A stretch of DNA of 37,825 nucleotides from Spirochaetaceae bacterium (lineage in GTDB: Bacteria > Spirochaetota > Spirochaetia > Treponematales > Breznakiellaceae), in NCBI GenBank assembly GCA_031262035.1, contig JAISIL010000128.1:1-37825 (forward strand). The letters are read 5' to 3'. The notes beneath the pieces were generated by a model, which saw only the letters and a program-made list of their open reading frames with translations, was not told where the DNA came from and did no database searches. Shown here piece by piece: positions 23,171 to 30,941 of this stretch. Both the position numbers and the translations under genes were made by a program. Each line of letters begins with the position of its first letter. The first letter of the stretch is position 1.

Positions 23171-24541
23171 ATGAAGAAATTAAGTTTAGTGTTACTCGGC
23201 CTGCTTTTGGTTGCAGCGCTGGTAGTAACAGGTTGTCAGAAAAAGGCTGAAACAGCAGCAGCTCCGGCAGCAGAAGTTACCGCTCAGAACATAAATGAGC
23301 TCTCGGGAACTTTGTATTACTGGTCATGCTTCACAGGCGATTCCAAGACCTGGGATGAATGGCGTGTCGGCGAATTCCGCAAGCAGTATCCGAACATCAC
23401 AGTCAACATGCAGTCGGTCCCTGAAAGCGCCGGCGTTACCAATGGCCAGCTCGCAGCGGCAATTGCCTCGGGCAATCCCCCGGATGTTATCTCCGCAGAT
23501 AACTATGTCCCCACCTACGGTATGGCAGGGCAGGGCGCATTCGAATCATGGGCACCGTATCTGGATGCTATCGACCTTAAGATTAGCGACTTCCTTCCCG
23601 GTTTCCAGAACCTGATTAACTTCAAGGGCGTTCCCTATCTTCTTCCCCAGGATTCCAACATCTATATGTTGTTCATCAACACTGACATGGCAGATGCGGC
23701 AGGGCTTGACTATAAAAACAACCCGCCCAAAACCATGGAAGACCTCGAGAAATGGGCAGCAGCACTCACCAAGAAAGATGCCGCAGGCACAACAACCACT
23801 TACGGCTTCCTTCCCTGGATTGACCGCGGTAACGATGACGGCACCCTCTGGCCCTTCATGTTCGGCGCAGACATGGTCGATGCAGATAAAGGTATCCTTG
23901 AACTGACAGACCCCAAATGCGTTGCAGCATTCCAGTGGCTTAAGGACTATCCCAAGAAGCTCGGTATCGATGTAAATGTGGCAAACGGCTTCACCAAGTC
24001 GGCAGGCGGCTTCTTCAGCCCCGACCACCCCTTCTTCCAGGGCAAACTGGCCATGACCGTTTCCGGTAACTGGACCACCAAACCCTTGCGCGACTATGCA
24101 CCGAATGTAAAATACATCTGCGTTCCTATTCCGGCACCGGCAGGCGGACGCTACGGCGGAACAACACTCGGCTCGAATGTCTTCGCAATTCCGAAGGGCT
24201 CGAAGCGCCCCGACCTTGCGGCAACATTCTTCAAGTTCACCCAGAATGCGGCAATCAATGCTGATAACTTTGACCAGTGGCGTTCAATTCCCTGCACCGA
24301 TGCAGAGTTTGATGATGTTTCCTGGACAAAGGCCGGCGACCCCACCTACCTTCTTGAAAGGCAGATTGCAAATTCGCCGAATTCCGGCCACCCCGCTTTG
24401 TGCGCAGTATCAGCAGAGCTCGATACCCGCCTGAAGCAGGTTCGTGACGCTATGATTTATGACGGCGGCGACCCGCTTGCACAACTTACCAAAGTGCAGA
24501 ACGACCTGCAGCCGGCATTGACCAAGGCTACGAATAATTAA
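23171..24541 (+). CDS. ABC sugar transporter substrate-binding lipoprotein (CUT1 type)
   Basis: A 456-aa extracytoplasmic solute-binding protein. The signal peptide ends in the lipobox VTGC (Cys22), followed by an Ala-rich tether. The body shows family 1 features: LYYWSCFTGDS, the Asn-Gly/Ala-Ile-Ala-Ser-Gly-Asn-x-PDV block (AAAIASGNPPDVISADNYVP), Trp-rich sugar-stacking regions and a GGRYGGTTLGSNVFAIPKGSK hinge segment. It captures an oligosaccharide or glycoside and delivers it to the two permeases downstream. AGGAGG lies 6 nt before the ATG. GC content and codon use look somewhat richer than the lipoprotein cluster, in line with high expression. Confidence 0.94.
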   Translation: MKKLSLVLLGLLLVAALVVTGCQKKAETAAAPAAEVTAQNINELSGTLYYWSCFTGDSKTWDEWRVGEFRKQYPNITVNMQSVPESAGVTNGQLAAAIASGNPPDVISADNYVPTYGMAGQGAFESWAPYLDAIDLKISDFLPGFQNLINFKGVPYLLPQDSNIYMLFINTDMADAAGLDYKNNPPKTMEDLEKWAAALTKKDAAGTTTTYGFLPWIDRGNDDGTLWPFMFGADMVDADKGILELTDPKCVAAFQWLKDYPKKLGIDVNVANGFTKSAGGFFSPDHPFFQGKLAMTVSGNWTTKPLRDYAPNVKYICVPIPAPAGGRYGGTTLGSNVFAIPKGSKRPDLAATFFKFTQNAAINADNFDQWRSIPCTDAEFDDVSWTKAGDPTYLLERQIANSPNSGHPALCAVSAELDTRLKQVRDAMIYDGGDPLAQLTKVQNDLQPALTKATNN

Positions 24542-24560
24542 AATTATAGGAGGAGCAGCC

Positions 24561-25427
24561 ATGATGAATGGACAAGTTAGTGTAACTAACAAACGAAATA
24601 TTGTAATGGAGAAAGTCGGATTTGCAGCGATGTTGTTGGTGCTTATTTTATTGACCTTCGTGTTCGTTGTGCCTCTTTTTTGGCTGCTCTCCTGTAGTTT
24701 TAAGGAACCGGCAGAATTATTTGCATCGCCGGTTAAATGGATTCCCAGCCATCTATACTGGGAAAACTATGTAAAAATGTTTAATTACTTCCCGTTTATG
24801 CGTTATTTACGGAACACTTTAATAATTGTATTTTTTAATATCGTCGGTTCAACGGCATCAAGCGCATTTATCGCTTACGGTTTTTCGCGAATGAACTGGA
24901 AGGGACGGGAAAAGGTGTTCACCATTGTTATTATAACAATGATACTGCCATTCCAGGTAGTAATGGTGCCGCTCTTTATGATTTTTCAGCAGATGGGCTG
25001 GATTGGCACCTTCCTGCCGCTTACCTTAACCTGCTTCTTTGGAAATGCATTCTATATCTTTTTGATGCGGCAGTTCTTAATGGCTCTGCCTATGGAATTA
25101 AGCGAGGCGGCAAAAATTGACGGGGCAGGGGAGTTCAGAATCTTTGCACAGATTACTATTCCGCTCTCTACTCCGGTTCTGGCAACAGTGTCCATATTCG
25201 CGTTTATGAAAACATGGAACGACTTTATCGGCCCGCTTATCTTCTTGTCGAACGAGAAATTATACACACTTGCAATCGGTGCACAAATGATACGCAGCCG
25301 TTTGCAGCCTAACTGGGAAATTCTGATGCCATTGGGCGTCGTTATGGTTCTGCCGGTGTTGATTATATTCTTCCTCTTGCAGAAATACTTTATACAGGGT
25401 GTCGCTATGAGCGGCATCAAAGGTTAA
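24561..25427 (+). CDS. Carbohydrate ABC transporter permease (MalG/LacG type)
   Basis: A 288-aa inner-membrane permease with six predicted helices. The cytoplasmic EAA loop reads ELSEAAKIDGAGEFRIFAQI (about residues 178-197), which docks on the ABC ATPase. The ending IQGVAMSGIKG is characteristic of MalG-like subunits. AGGAGG precedes the ATG, 19 bp after the SBP stop. Unlike many CUT1 operons, the MalG-like gene comes before the MalF-like gene. Confidence 0.93.
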   Translation: MMNGQVSVTNKRNIVMEKVGFAAMLLVLILLTFVFVVPLFWLLSCSFKEPAELFASPVKWIPSHLYWENYVKMFNYFPFMRYLRNTLIIVFFNIVGSTASSAFIAYGFSRMNWKGREKVFTIVIITMILPFQVVMVPLFMIFQQMGWIGTFLPLTLTCFFGNAFYIFLMRQFLMALPMELSEAAKIDGAGEFRIFAQITIPLSTPVLATVSIFAFMKTWNDFIGPLIFLSNEKLYTLAIGAQMIRSRLQPNWEILMPLGVVMVLPVLIIFFLLQKYFIQGVAMSGIKG

Positions 25428-25443
25428 GGAGGAGGTAACTATT

Positions 25444-26343
25444 ATGGTAGGAAGTTCACCCTTTGCAAAATCAAAAGGAGTCCGAAAGGATTTCTGGATA
25501 GCGATGATATTTATCGCCCCCTGGATTATCGGCACACTGTGGTTCACCGTCGGCCCGATTATCTATTCATTTTACTACTCACTGACTGAATACAAGATTT
25601 TTTCAGCCCCTGAATTTATCGGCTTTAGAAATTACAAAAACTTGTTCGAGGATGCTTTGTTTTGGAGGTCGCTGCAAAACACCTTGTTTATGGTTGCTGT
25701 TGGCGTGCCATTAACATTGATTACCGCCCTTGTTATATCACTCTTACTGAACAGTAAACAATTGCGTAATTTTTCTTTCTTCCGTGTTGCATACTTTTTG
25801 CCGACCCTGGTGCCGCTTATTATCAATTGTATCTTGTGGGTTTGGCTTTTAAACTATGACAATGGTATGATAAATGCTCTGCTCCGCCTCATTGGTATAC
25901 AAGGTCCTTCGTGGTTAGGCGACCCTGGTTGGTCAAAACCCGGCCTCATTTTAATGACCGTCTGGGGCTGCGGTAATGTTATTATCATATTCCTTGCAGG
26001 CTTGCAGGATATACCGGAATCACTTTACGAATCGGCAGACATAGAAGGTGCAAACTTTGTGCAGAAATCACTGCACATCACCATTCCGATGTTATCGCCG
26101 GTTATTCTTTACAATGCAGTAACACTGGTCATCGCAGCATTCCAGCAATTTGCAGAACCCTTTACCATGACCGAAGGCGGCCCGAACCGTTCAACATTGC
26201 TCTACTCACTGTATCTCTACCAAAACGCCTTCCAGTTTATGAAAATGGGCTACGCATCAGCCATGGCATGGATACTCTTAGTAATAGCGCTGGCAGTTAT
26301 TTTCTTACTGTTTAAAGGACAGAAAAAATTAGGGAATGATTAA
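25444..26343 (+). CDS. Carbohydrate ABC transporter permease (MalF/LacF type)
   Basis: A 299-aa permease with six predicted helices and the EAA-type loop ESLYESADIEGANFVQKSLH. The N-terminus FWIAMIFIAPWIIGTLWFTVGPIIYSFYYSLTEY is typical of MalF/UgpA-like partners. GGAGG lies 9 nt before the ATG, 16 bp after the first permease. No ATPase gene follows, so the system probably uses a shared MsmK/UgpC-type ATPase encoded elsewhere (known for CUT1 systems; inferred here). A CACGAAT element begins one base after the stop. Confidence 0.93.
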   Translation: MVGSSPFAKSKGVRKDFWIAMIFIAPWIIGTLWFTVGPIIYSFYYSLTEYKIFSAPEFIGFRNYKNLFEDALFWRSLQNTLFMVAVGVPLTLITALVISLLLNSKQLRNFSFFRVAYFLPTLVPLIINCILWVWLLNYDNGMINALLRLIGIQGPSWLGDPGWSKPGLILMTVWGCGNVIIIFLAGLQDIPESLYESADIEGANFVQKSLHITIPMLSPVILYNAVTLVIAAFQQFAEPFTMTEGGPNRSTLLYSLYLYQNAFQFMKMGYASAMAWILLVIALAVIFLLFKGQKKLGND

Positions 26344-26344
26344 G

Positions 26345-26440
26345 AACCACGAATGGCACGAATCGGCTTCGCCGACACGAATAAGCTGATTGGTAATCAA
26401 AAATTCGTGTGGCCGAAGGCCATTCGTGTTATTCGTGGTT
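26345..26440 (+). repeat. CACGAAT cloverleaf element 5 (full length)
   Basis: Outer arms AACCACGAATGGCACGAAT / ATTCGTGTTATTCGTGGTT, 17 of 19 positions complementary. Left tip CGGC-ttc-GCCG, right tip GGCC-gaa-GGCC. The inner arm ACACGAAT / ATTCGTGT is perfect and contains a further TGATT-ggt-AATCA hairpin. It lies one base after the permease stop and 5 nt before the next Shine-Dalgarno. Confidence 0.9.
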
Positions 26441-26456
26441 AATTATAGGAGACATT

Positions 26457-26918
26457 ATGGACAAACCGATTTTAGGTAACAACATCGTCGTGCAGATTGG
26501 TATACTCTGCCACGATATTGAGCAGACCAAGAAAGATTGGGCGGAATTTCTGGGGGTGGAAGTTCCACCTACCGGAATGACAGGCGAGGCAAAAGACGCC
26601 AAGACTGAGTATTTAGGCAAGCCATCGGCAGCACGGACAAAGCAGGCATTCTTCAGTGTCGGCCCCAATGTGGACATTGAATTGCTTGAGCCGGATAAGG
26701 ATATGAATTCAACCTGGCGGCAAGACCTTGAGAAACAAGGCGAAGGTTTTCACCACATTGCATTCAATGTGAAAAGCATGAAGGATGGCATTGAGGCCAG
26801 CGAAAAAATGGGCTACAAGCTCCTGCAACGCGGCCAATGGGACACCGGCTGTTATGCATATCTGGATGCAAAGAAGCAGTTAAAACTGGTGCTGGAATTG
26901 TTGGAACACTGGGAGTAA
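26457..26918 (+). CDS. VOC-superfamily metalloenzyme 1
   Basis: A 153-aa protein with two beta-alpha-beta-beta-beta repeats. Candidate metal ligands are Gln in VVQIGIL, Glu in IELLEP, His in FHHIAF and Glu in LVLELLE, the order seen in glyoxalase I and methylmalonyl-CoA epimerase (Gln replaces the first His). It is related to VOC 3 below (shared DIE+T-K-W, W-R-D/K-L, GEG-HI-F). VOC enzymes isomerise, epimerise or cleave small metabolites; the substrate here is unknown. The ATG at 26457 follows AGGAGA. The in-frame start at 26409 lies inside repeat element 5 and is rejected. Confidence 0.88.
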   Translation: MDKPILGNNIVVQIGILCHDIEQTKKDWAEFLGVEVPPTGMTGEAKDAKTEYLGKPSAARTKQAFFSVGPNVDIELLEPDKDMNSTWRQDLEKQGEGFHHIAFNVKSMKDGIEASEKMGYKLLQRGQWDTGCYAYLDAKKQLKLVLELLEHWE

Positions 26919-27020
26919 CCACGAATGACACGAATAGGCCTGACGGCCTACACGAATAATCTATGATTAGTAAGTGAAAATTCGTGTGCGCCTTTAGGCG
27001 CATTCGTGATATTCGTGGTT
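26917..27020 (+). repeat. CACGAAT cloverleaf element 6 (full length)
   Basis: The first A of the element is the second base of the VOC 1 stop codon (TAACCACGAA). Left tip AGGCC-tgac-GGCCT, right tip GCGCC-ttta-GGCGC, inner arm ACACGAAT / ATTCGTGT with spacer AATCTATGATTAGTAAGTG. It ends 6 nt before the next Shine-Dalgarno. Confidence 0.9.
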
Positions 27021-27039
27021 AAATTATAGGAGAGATTAT

Positions 27040-27471
27040 ATGGCAAAGATTACAGGTATTGCACACCTTGCGGTTACCGCTAAGGATATGGATAAGTCGC
27101 TTGACTTTTATACAAGGGTTTTGGGTTTCAAAAAAGTGTTTGAAATTCCCAACCCCAAAGACGGTTCCCCCTGGATTGTGTATATCTATGTTGGCGGAAA
27201 TCAATTTATAGAACTGTTTTACGGCGGCGTCAAGCCCTACAGTTTTGATGATGCCGACCGCGGCTGGAACCACATCTGTTTATGTGTTGATGATATTTTT
27301 GCAGTGTGCAAAGACATCGAAGCCCGCGGCTGGACACTCGATGTGCAGCCTAATCAGGGTGTAGACTACAACTACCAGGCATGGCTCAAAGACCCCGACG
27401 GCATCCGCATCGAGTTGATGCAGATAGACCCGAAAAGCCCGCACGCGAAAGCAATAAAGGATAATAATTAA
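27040..27471 (+). CDS. VOC-superfamily metalloenzyme 2
   Basis: A 143-aa glyoxalase-fold protein with a full ligand set: His in IAHLAVT, Glu in FIELFY, His in WNHICLCV and Glu in IRIELMQ. The ending DPDGIRIELMQIDP is the hallmark of lactoylglutathione lyase/glyoxalase-like proteins. It is not a close copy of VOC 1 or VOC 3, so it probably acts on a different step. AGGAGA precedes the ATG. Confidence 0.92.
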   Translation: MAKITGIAHLAVTAKDMDKSLDFYTRVLGFKKVFEIPNPKDGSPWIVYIYVGGNQFIELFYGGVKPYSFDDADRGWNHICLCVDDIFAVCKDIEARGWTLDVQPNQGVDYNYQAWLKDPDGIRIELMQIDPKSPHAKAIKDNN

Positions 27472-27554
27472 CCACGAATGAACACGAATCGGCTTTGCCG
27501 ACACGAATTAAAAATTCGTGTGCGCCTTTAGGCGCATTCGTGATATTCGTGGTT
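27470..27554 (+). repeat. CACGAAT cloverleaf element 7 (shortened centre)
   Basis: It begins within the VOC 2 stop codon (TAACCACGAA). Left tip CGGC-ttt-GCCG, right tip GCGCC-ttta-GGCGC. The inner arm ACACGAAT / ATTCGTGT has a spacer of only a few A/T bases, so the centre is a short hairpin. Confidence 0.9.
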
Positions 27555-27571
27555 GAATGAGGAGTAAGATT

Positions 27572-28081
27572 ATGACTATAGGAACAACAAAATTATGTCA
27601 CATAGCAATATTGGTGAACGACATTGAAAAGACAATCAAGAACTGGGAGCAGGTGTTGGGTATCAAGATTGATGAACCGCGCTATATTCCCCCCAAGGAT
27701 GAGGTGCCCTGTTTTACCGACGGGAAACTCGGTGATTATTCTGATGTTCGTTTAACAAACATCATACTGGATAATGTGCAAATTGAACTTGCAGAACCCG
27801 GCAAAAACCCCGGCCCCTGGCGCGACAAACTCGACCGTGACGGCGAGGGTGTGCAGCACATCAGCTTCATCGTCCCCGACAGGAAAAAGGCAATGCAGGC
27901 CCTGGATGAAGTTGGGGCGCCAAAGCCCTACCACATCGGCTACTGGCCCGGCGGCACCTATTCCTTCACCGATGCAGTGAAACAGCTTGGCGTCGAAATA
28001 AACATCAAAACCGACGATGACAACACGGGTAAGCGGGCACGATTACTGAGCGATCCTGAGTATCATAAAGAAGATTTATAA
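27572..28081 (+). CDS. VOC-superfamily metalloenzyme 3
   Basis: A 169-aa glyoxalase-fold protein. Metal ligands: His in LCHIAIL, Glu in QIELAEP, His in VQHISFIV and Glu in GVEINIK. It resembles VOC 1 in layout (DIEKTIKNWEQVLG, PWRDKLDRDGEG), so these two may be ancient duplicates or a heteromeric pair (inference). The C-terminal Lys/Asp-rich tail is extra. GAGG-AG lies 8 nt before the ATG at 27572; an upstream ATG at 27557 begins in the Shine-Dalgarno region and is rejected. Confidence 0.9.
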   Translation: MTIGTTKLCHIAILVNDIEKTIKNWEQVLGIKIDEPRYIPPKDEVPCFTDGKLGDYSDVRLTNIILDNVQIELAEPGKNPGPWRDKLDRDGEGVQHISFIVPDRKKAMQALDEVGAPKPYHIGYWPGGTYSFTDAVKQLGVEINIKTDDDNTGKRARLLSDPEYHKEDL

Positions 28082-28182
28082 ACCACAGATAACGCAGATG
28101 CACCTTCGGTGCACGCGGATAAAAATAAAAATTATAATATTATCCGCGTAGGGCTTTAGCCCTATCTGTGTTATCCGTGGTT
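28081..28182 (+). repeat. CGCAGAT-type cloverleaf element 8 (same plan, other sequence)
   Basis: Outer arms AACCACAGATAACGCAGAT / ATCTGTGTTATCCGTGGTT. Left tip GCACC-ttc-GGTGC, right tip AGGGC-ttta-GCCCT. The inner arm ACGCGGATAA / TTATCCGCGT is a perfect 10-bp stem around an A/T spacer. The design equals that of the CACGAAT elements, but the repeated unit is CGCAGAT/CGCGGAT. It begins at the VOC 3 stop. Confidence 0.9.
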
Positions 28183-28202
28183 GTATTAGAAGGAATAACG
28201 CA

Positions 28203-29048
28203 ATGCTATTAGGTGGAAATGTATTTATAGACGGCCACGACCCCGATGCCTATGTTGCGGCCCATGTGAAAAAGGGCTACAAGGCTGCTTATTGCCCGGA
28301 CTGGCTCAACACTGATACGGACAAGGTTGCATGTAAGGCCTTTACCGATGCCTTAAACAAAAACAACATCGTCCTTGCCGAGGTAGGCATTTGGCGGAAT
28401 GTGCTGTCGAAAGACAGTGCCGAAGCAAAGGCGGCCATTGATTATTCAATTCGCCGTTTAACTACAGCAGAAGAACTCGGTGCCAGGTGTGCAGTAAATG
28501 TAATAGGCTCATGGTCTGAAGAATCCTGGGATGGGGCAAGTGCATTAAACTATACACAAGACTTTTTCGATGCGGCTGTTGTTGCAGCACGGCAGGTGAT
28601 TGATGCAGTGAAGCCGGTGCGCACAAAAATGACCTTTGAACTTATGCCCAATGCCTTTATCGACAGTGCCGAGGAGTATATGCGCCTTTTGAAGGCCATT
28701 GACCGACCTGCAGCCGGTATTCATTTGGACCCGACAAACTGTATCGCAAGCCCTCGTTTGCTCTACAATAATGCCGAATTCTTCAAAAAAGAGTTTGCCA
28801 TTTTAGGCGATGCCATTTGTTCAATCCACATCAAGGACATAGATTTAGACAATGACACATTTACTGTGCATTTAACTGAACGCATCATCGGCGAAGGTGC
28901 AATAGATTACATCAATTTACTGCACTTAATTGACAAACTGCCACAGGATACACCGGTTATGCTGGAACACCTGGCAACAGAAGCGGAGTATGACAAGGCA
29001 GCAGAAAATTTCAGAAGCCTGGCAAAACAGGCAGGAATAAATATGTAA
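28203..29048 (+). CDS. Sugar phosphate isomerase/epimerase-like TIM barrel
   Basis: A 281-aa AP-endonuclease-2/xylose-isomerase-like TIM barrel. Expected metal ligands are in strand ends: Glu in TFELMP, Asp in HLDPTN, His in SIHIKDI and Glu in MLEHLA. Such enzymes epimerise, isomerise or dehydrate keto-sugars, and frequently partner with Gfo/Idh/MocA oxidoreductases as here. The N-terminus starts directly with MLLGGNVFIDG. AGAAGGA lies 9 nt before the ATG. The neighbouring VOC enzymes and dehydrogenases indicate a step in degrading the imported sugar; the substrate cannot be stated. Confidence 0.9.
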   Translation: MLLGGNVFIDGHDPDAYVAAHVKKGYKAAYCPDWLNTDTDKVACKAFTDALNKNNIVLAEVGIWRNVLSKDSAEAKAAIDYSIRRLTTAEELGARCAVNVIGSWSEESWDGASALNYTQDFFDAAVVAARQVIDAVKPVRTKMTFELMPNAFIDSAEEYMRLLKAIDRPAAGIHLDPTNCIASPRLLYNNAEFFKKEFAILGDAICSIHIKDIDLDNDTFTVHLTERIIGEGAIDYINLLHLIDKLPQDTPVMLEHLATEAEYDKAAENFRSLAKQAGINM

Positions 29049-29115
29049 CCATTGCAGATACGGCCTACAGGCCGTAGGGGCGGGGCGTGCCCCGCCCTTG
29101 CATATTTGCATGGTT
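29047..29115 (+). repeat. Structured element 9, GGGGCGGGGC type
   Basis: It starts inside the stop codon (TAACCATTGCA). Outer arms AACCAT-GCA / TGCATGGTT, left tip CGGCCT-ac-AGGCCG, right tip GGGCGGGGC-gt-GCCCCGCCC (perfect 9-bp stem). There is no separate central arm, so it folds as a three-way junction. Sequence unrelated to the CACGAAT family. Confidence 0.85.
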
Positions 29116-29145
29116 ATAAGGTTAATAAATAGAGGAGAAATATTT

Positions 29146-29823
29146 ATGCGTATATTAGTAGTAGGCGCAGCGCAGGGACTAGGCTTAATCTTTGCAAAAC
29201 ATTGCGCACAAAAAGGCAACACCGTGTATGCAGGCTATGTAGGTAGTTTTCCTGCACAGGATACAAACATTATCCCCATCGAAATGGATGTTACAAACGA
29301 AGATATGATAAAAAAAGTTGCAGCAGAGATTGCCAAAGACGGTGAACTCGATGCAATATTGGTAACTGCCGGTGTGCTTACAAACAGTGATAGGGAACTT
29401 TCCATTACCGAATGCAGCATAGCGGATTTACGAAAAGCGCTGGATGTAAATGTAGCGGGTGTCGCCATTGTGATTAAGCACTTTGAAAAGTCGGTAAAAA
29501 AAGGAGGTTTTTTTATCATTCTTACTTCAGAAGCAGGCAGCATGACAAACATCGGCACCCGCTACCCGGCCTATTCGATAACAAAAGCAGGCGAGAACAA
29601 ACTCGTAGCCATCTTCCGTGCAACCATGGAAGAAAAAGGCTACCCCTACAACATCTACGCCATGCACCCCGGCCGCATGAACACCGAAATGGGTAGAAAC
29701 GATGCACAGATAGAACCAACCGTAACAGCGGAAAGTATTTACCAGATATTCACTGGCGAAAAAAAGATACCGCCAGAAAATGGCTGGTTCGTCAATTATT
29801 TGGGCGATAAGATGGAGATTTGA
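29146..29823 (+). CDS. Short-chain dehydrogenase/reductase
   Basis: A 225-aa NAD(P)-dependent oxidoreductase. The Rossmann motif GAAQGLG is at residues 7-13 and the catalytic triad is visible as Ser in ILTSEAG and Tyr-Lys in YSITKAG; NVAG (about residue 105) is the conserved Asn region. The C-terminus, with MHPGRMNTEMG, shapes the substrate pocket. It probably oxidises or reduces a sugar intermediate of the operon. The ATG at 29146 follows GAGGAG; the ATG at 29098 overlaps element 9 and is rejected. Confidence 0.92.
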   Translation: MRILVVGAAQGLGLIFAKHCAQKGNTVYAGYVGSFPAQDTNIIPIEMDVTNEDMIKKVAAEIAKDGELDAILVTAGVLTNSDRELSITECSIADLRKALDVNVAGVAIVIKHFEKSVKKGGFFIILTSEAGSMTNIGTRYPAYSITKAGENKLVAIFRATMEEKGYPYNIYAMHPGRMNTEMGRNDAQIEPTVTAESIYQIFTGEKKIPPENGWFVNYLGDKMEI

Positions 29824-29825
29824 AT

Positions 29826-29879
29826 CTCACGCAAAGCCGCAAAGAACCTTATCTTGGCGTCTTTGCGCCTTTGCGTGAG
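29826..29879 (+). repeat. CGCAAAG-type inverted repeat element 10
   Basis: CTCACGCAAAGCCGCAAAG on the left pairs with CTTTGCGCCTTTGCGTGAG on the right (18 of 19 positions) around a 16-nt loop. Like the other families it is made of a short unit (GCAAAG) repeated every 8 bp in each arm. It starts two bases after the SDR stop and ends shortly before the next Shine-Dalgarno. Confidence 0.88.
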
Positions 29880-29897
29880 CTATTAATAGGAGTAATC

Positions 29898-30941
29898 ATG
29901 AACATAGGTGTAGTAGGCGCGGGAAATATTTCCGGCATATATCTAAAGAACCTGAGCGGCATGTTTGCCGACAAAATCACATTAAAGGCCATTGCCGACG
30001 GTTTCCCCGAGAAGGCAAAAGAGGCGGCGGAAAAGTATCGCATCGACTTTGAACCGAGTGTAGAATCTCTGCTCGCCCGTAAGGATATAGACATCGTGCT
30101 TAATATCACCAATCCTGCATCCCATTACCCGGTTGCCCGTGCTGCATTAGAGGCCGGTAAGCATGTCTACAATGAAAAGCCTCTATGCACCACCCTGGAA
30201 GACGGCAAGGCTCTGATGAAGCTGGCAAACGAAAAGGGCCTCCGGGTCGGTTCTGCAACAGACACCTTCCTTGGCGCCGGTGTGCAAACGGCAAAGAAGC
30301 TGCTTCAGGAAGGGGCAATCGGCAAACCCGTAGCCGCTGTGTTTTTTATGATGAACCACGGCCCGGAAAGCTGGCACCCAAACCCGGACTTTTACTACGA
30401 TATTGGCGGCGGCCCGGTCCTTGATATGGCCCCCTACTATTTAAACACCTTGTTTGAGTTGCTGGGAAAAGTTACCTCAGTAAAAAGTGAAGCATCAAAG
30501 AGTTTTGATACACGAACAGCAAAAGACGGTCATAGCATCAGTGTTAAAACTCCTACACATATACAATCTGTGCTGGATTTTAATGATGGCACAAATGCTG
30601 TTAAGGCAACTGCAATCTTCAGTTTTGATATATGGACGCATTCACTGCCTCATATTGAAATTTACGGCAGCGAAGGTTCCCTGCAAATAGGCGACCCCAA
30701 TTGGTTCACCTCGCCGGTTAAAATCTGCAAAAAAGAAGACATAAAAGACGGCAGTGCATCATGGCATGATGTAGTGCTCACCGCCCCCGCCTATGCAAAA
30801 CCCGAATGGCTTACCAACGACAACTGGCGCGGAATCGGCCTCACCGACATGGCATTGTCGATAGAGCAGGACAAGCCCCATCGCGCCAGCGGCGACCGCG
30901 GCCTGCATGCATTAGATGTGATGACAAAGATGTTGAATTAA
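29898..30941 (+). CDS. Gfo/Idh/MocA-family oxidoreductase
   Basis: A 347-aa NAD(P)-dependent sugar dehydrogenase. The N-terminal Rossmann domain has GVVGAGNIS (residues 3-11), then the EKP cofactor motif in NEKPLCTT (about residue 95). The C-terminal beta-sheet domain has GGGPVLDMAPYYLNTLFELLG, including the conserved DxxxYY/H region used in catalysis. Members often oxidise sugars at C3 or C2 to feed isomerases or lyases such as the TIM barrel upstream. The ATG at 29898 follows AGGAG; the longer frame from 29820 runs through element 10. It is last in the operon, and element 11 begins at its stop codon. Confidence 0.94.
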   Translation: MNIGVVGAGNISGIYLKNLSGMFADKITLKAIADGFPEKAKEAAEKYRIDFEPSVESLLARKDIDIVLNITNPASHYPVARAALEAGKHVYNEKPLCTTLEDGKALMKLANEKGLRVGSATDTFLGAGVQTAKKLLQEGAIGKPVAAVFFMMNHGPESWHPNPDFYYDIGGGPVLDMAPYYLNTLFELLGKVTSVKSEASKSFDTRTAKDGHSISVKTPTHIQSVLDFNDGTNAVKATAIFSFDIWTHSLPHIEIYGSEGSLQIGDPNWFTSPVKICKKEDIKDGSASWHDVVLTAPAYAKPEWLTNDNWRGIGLTDMALSIEQDKPHRASGDRGLHALDVMTKMLN

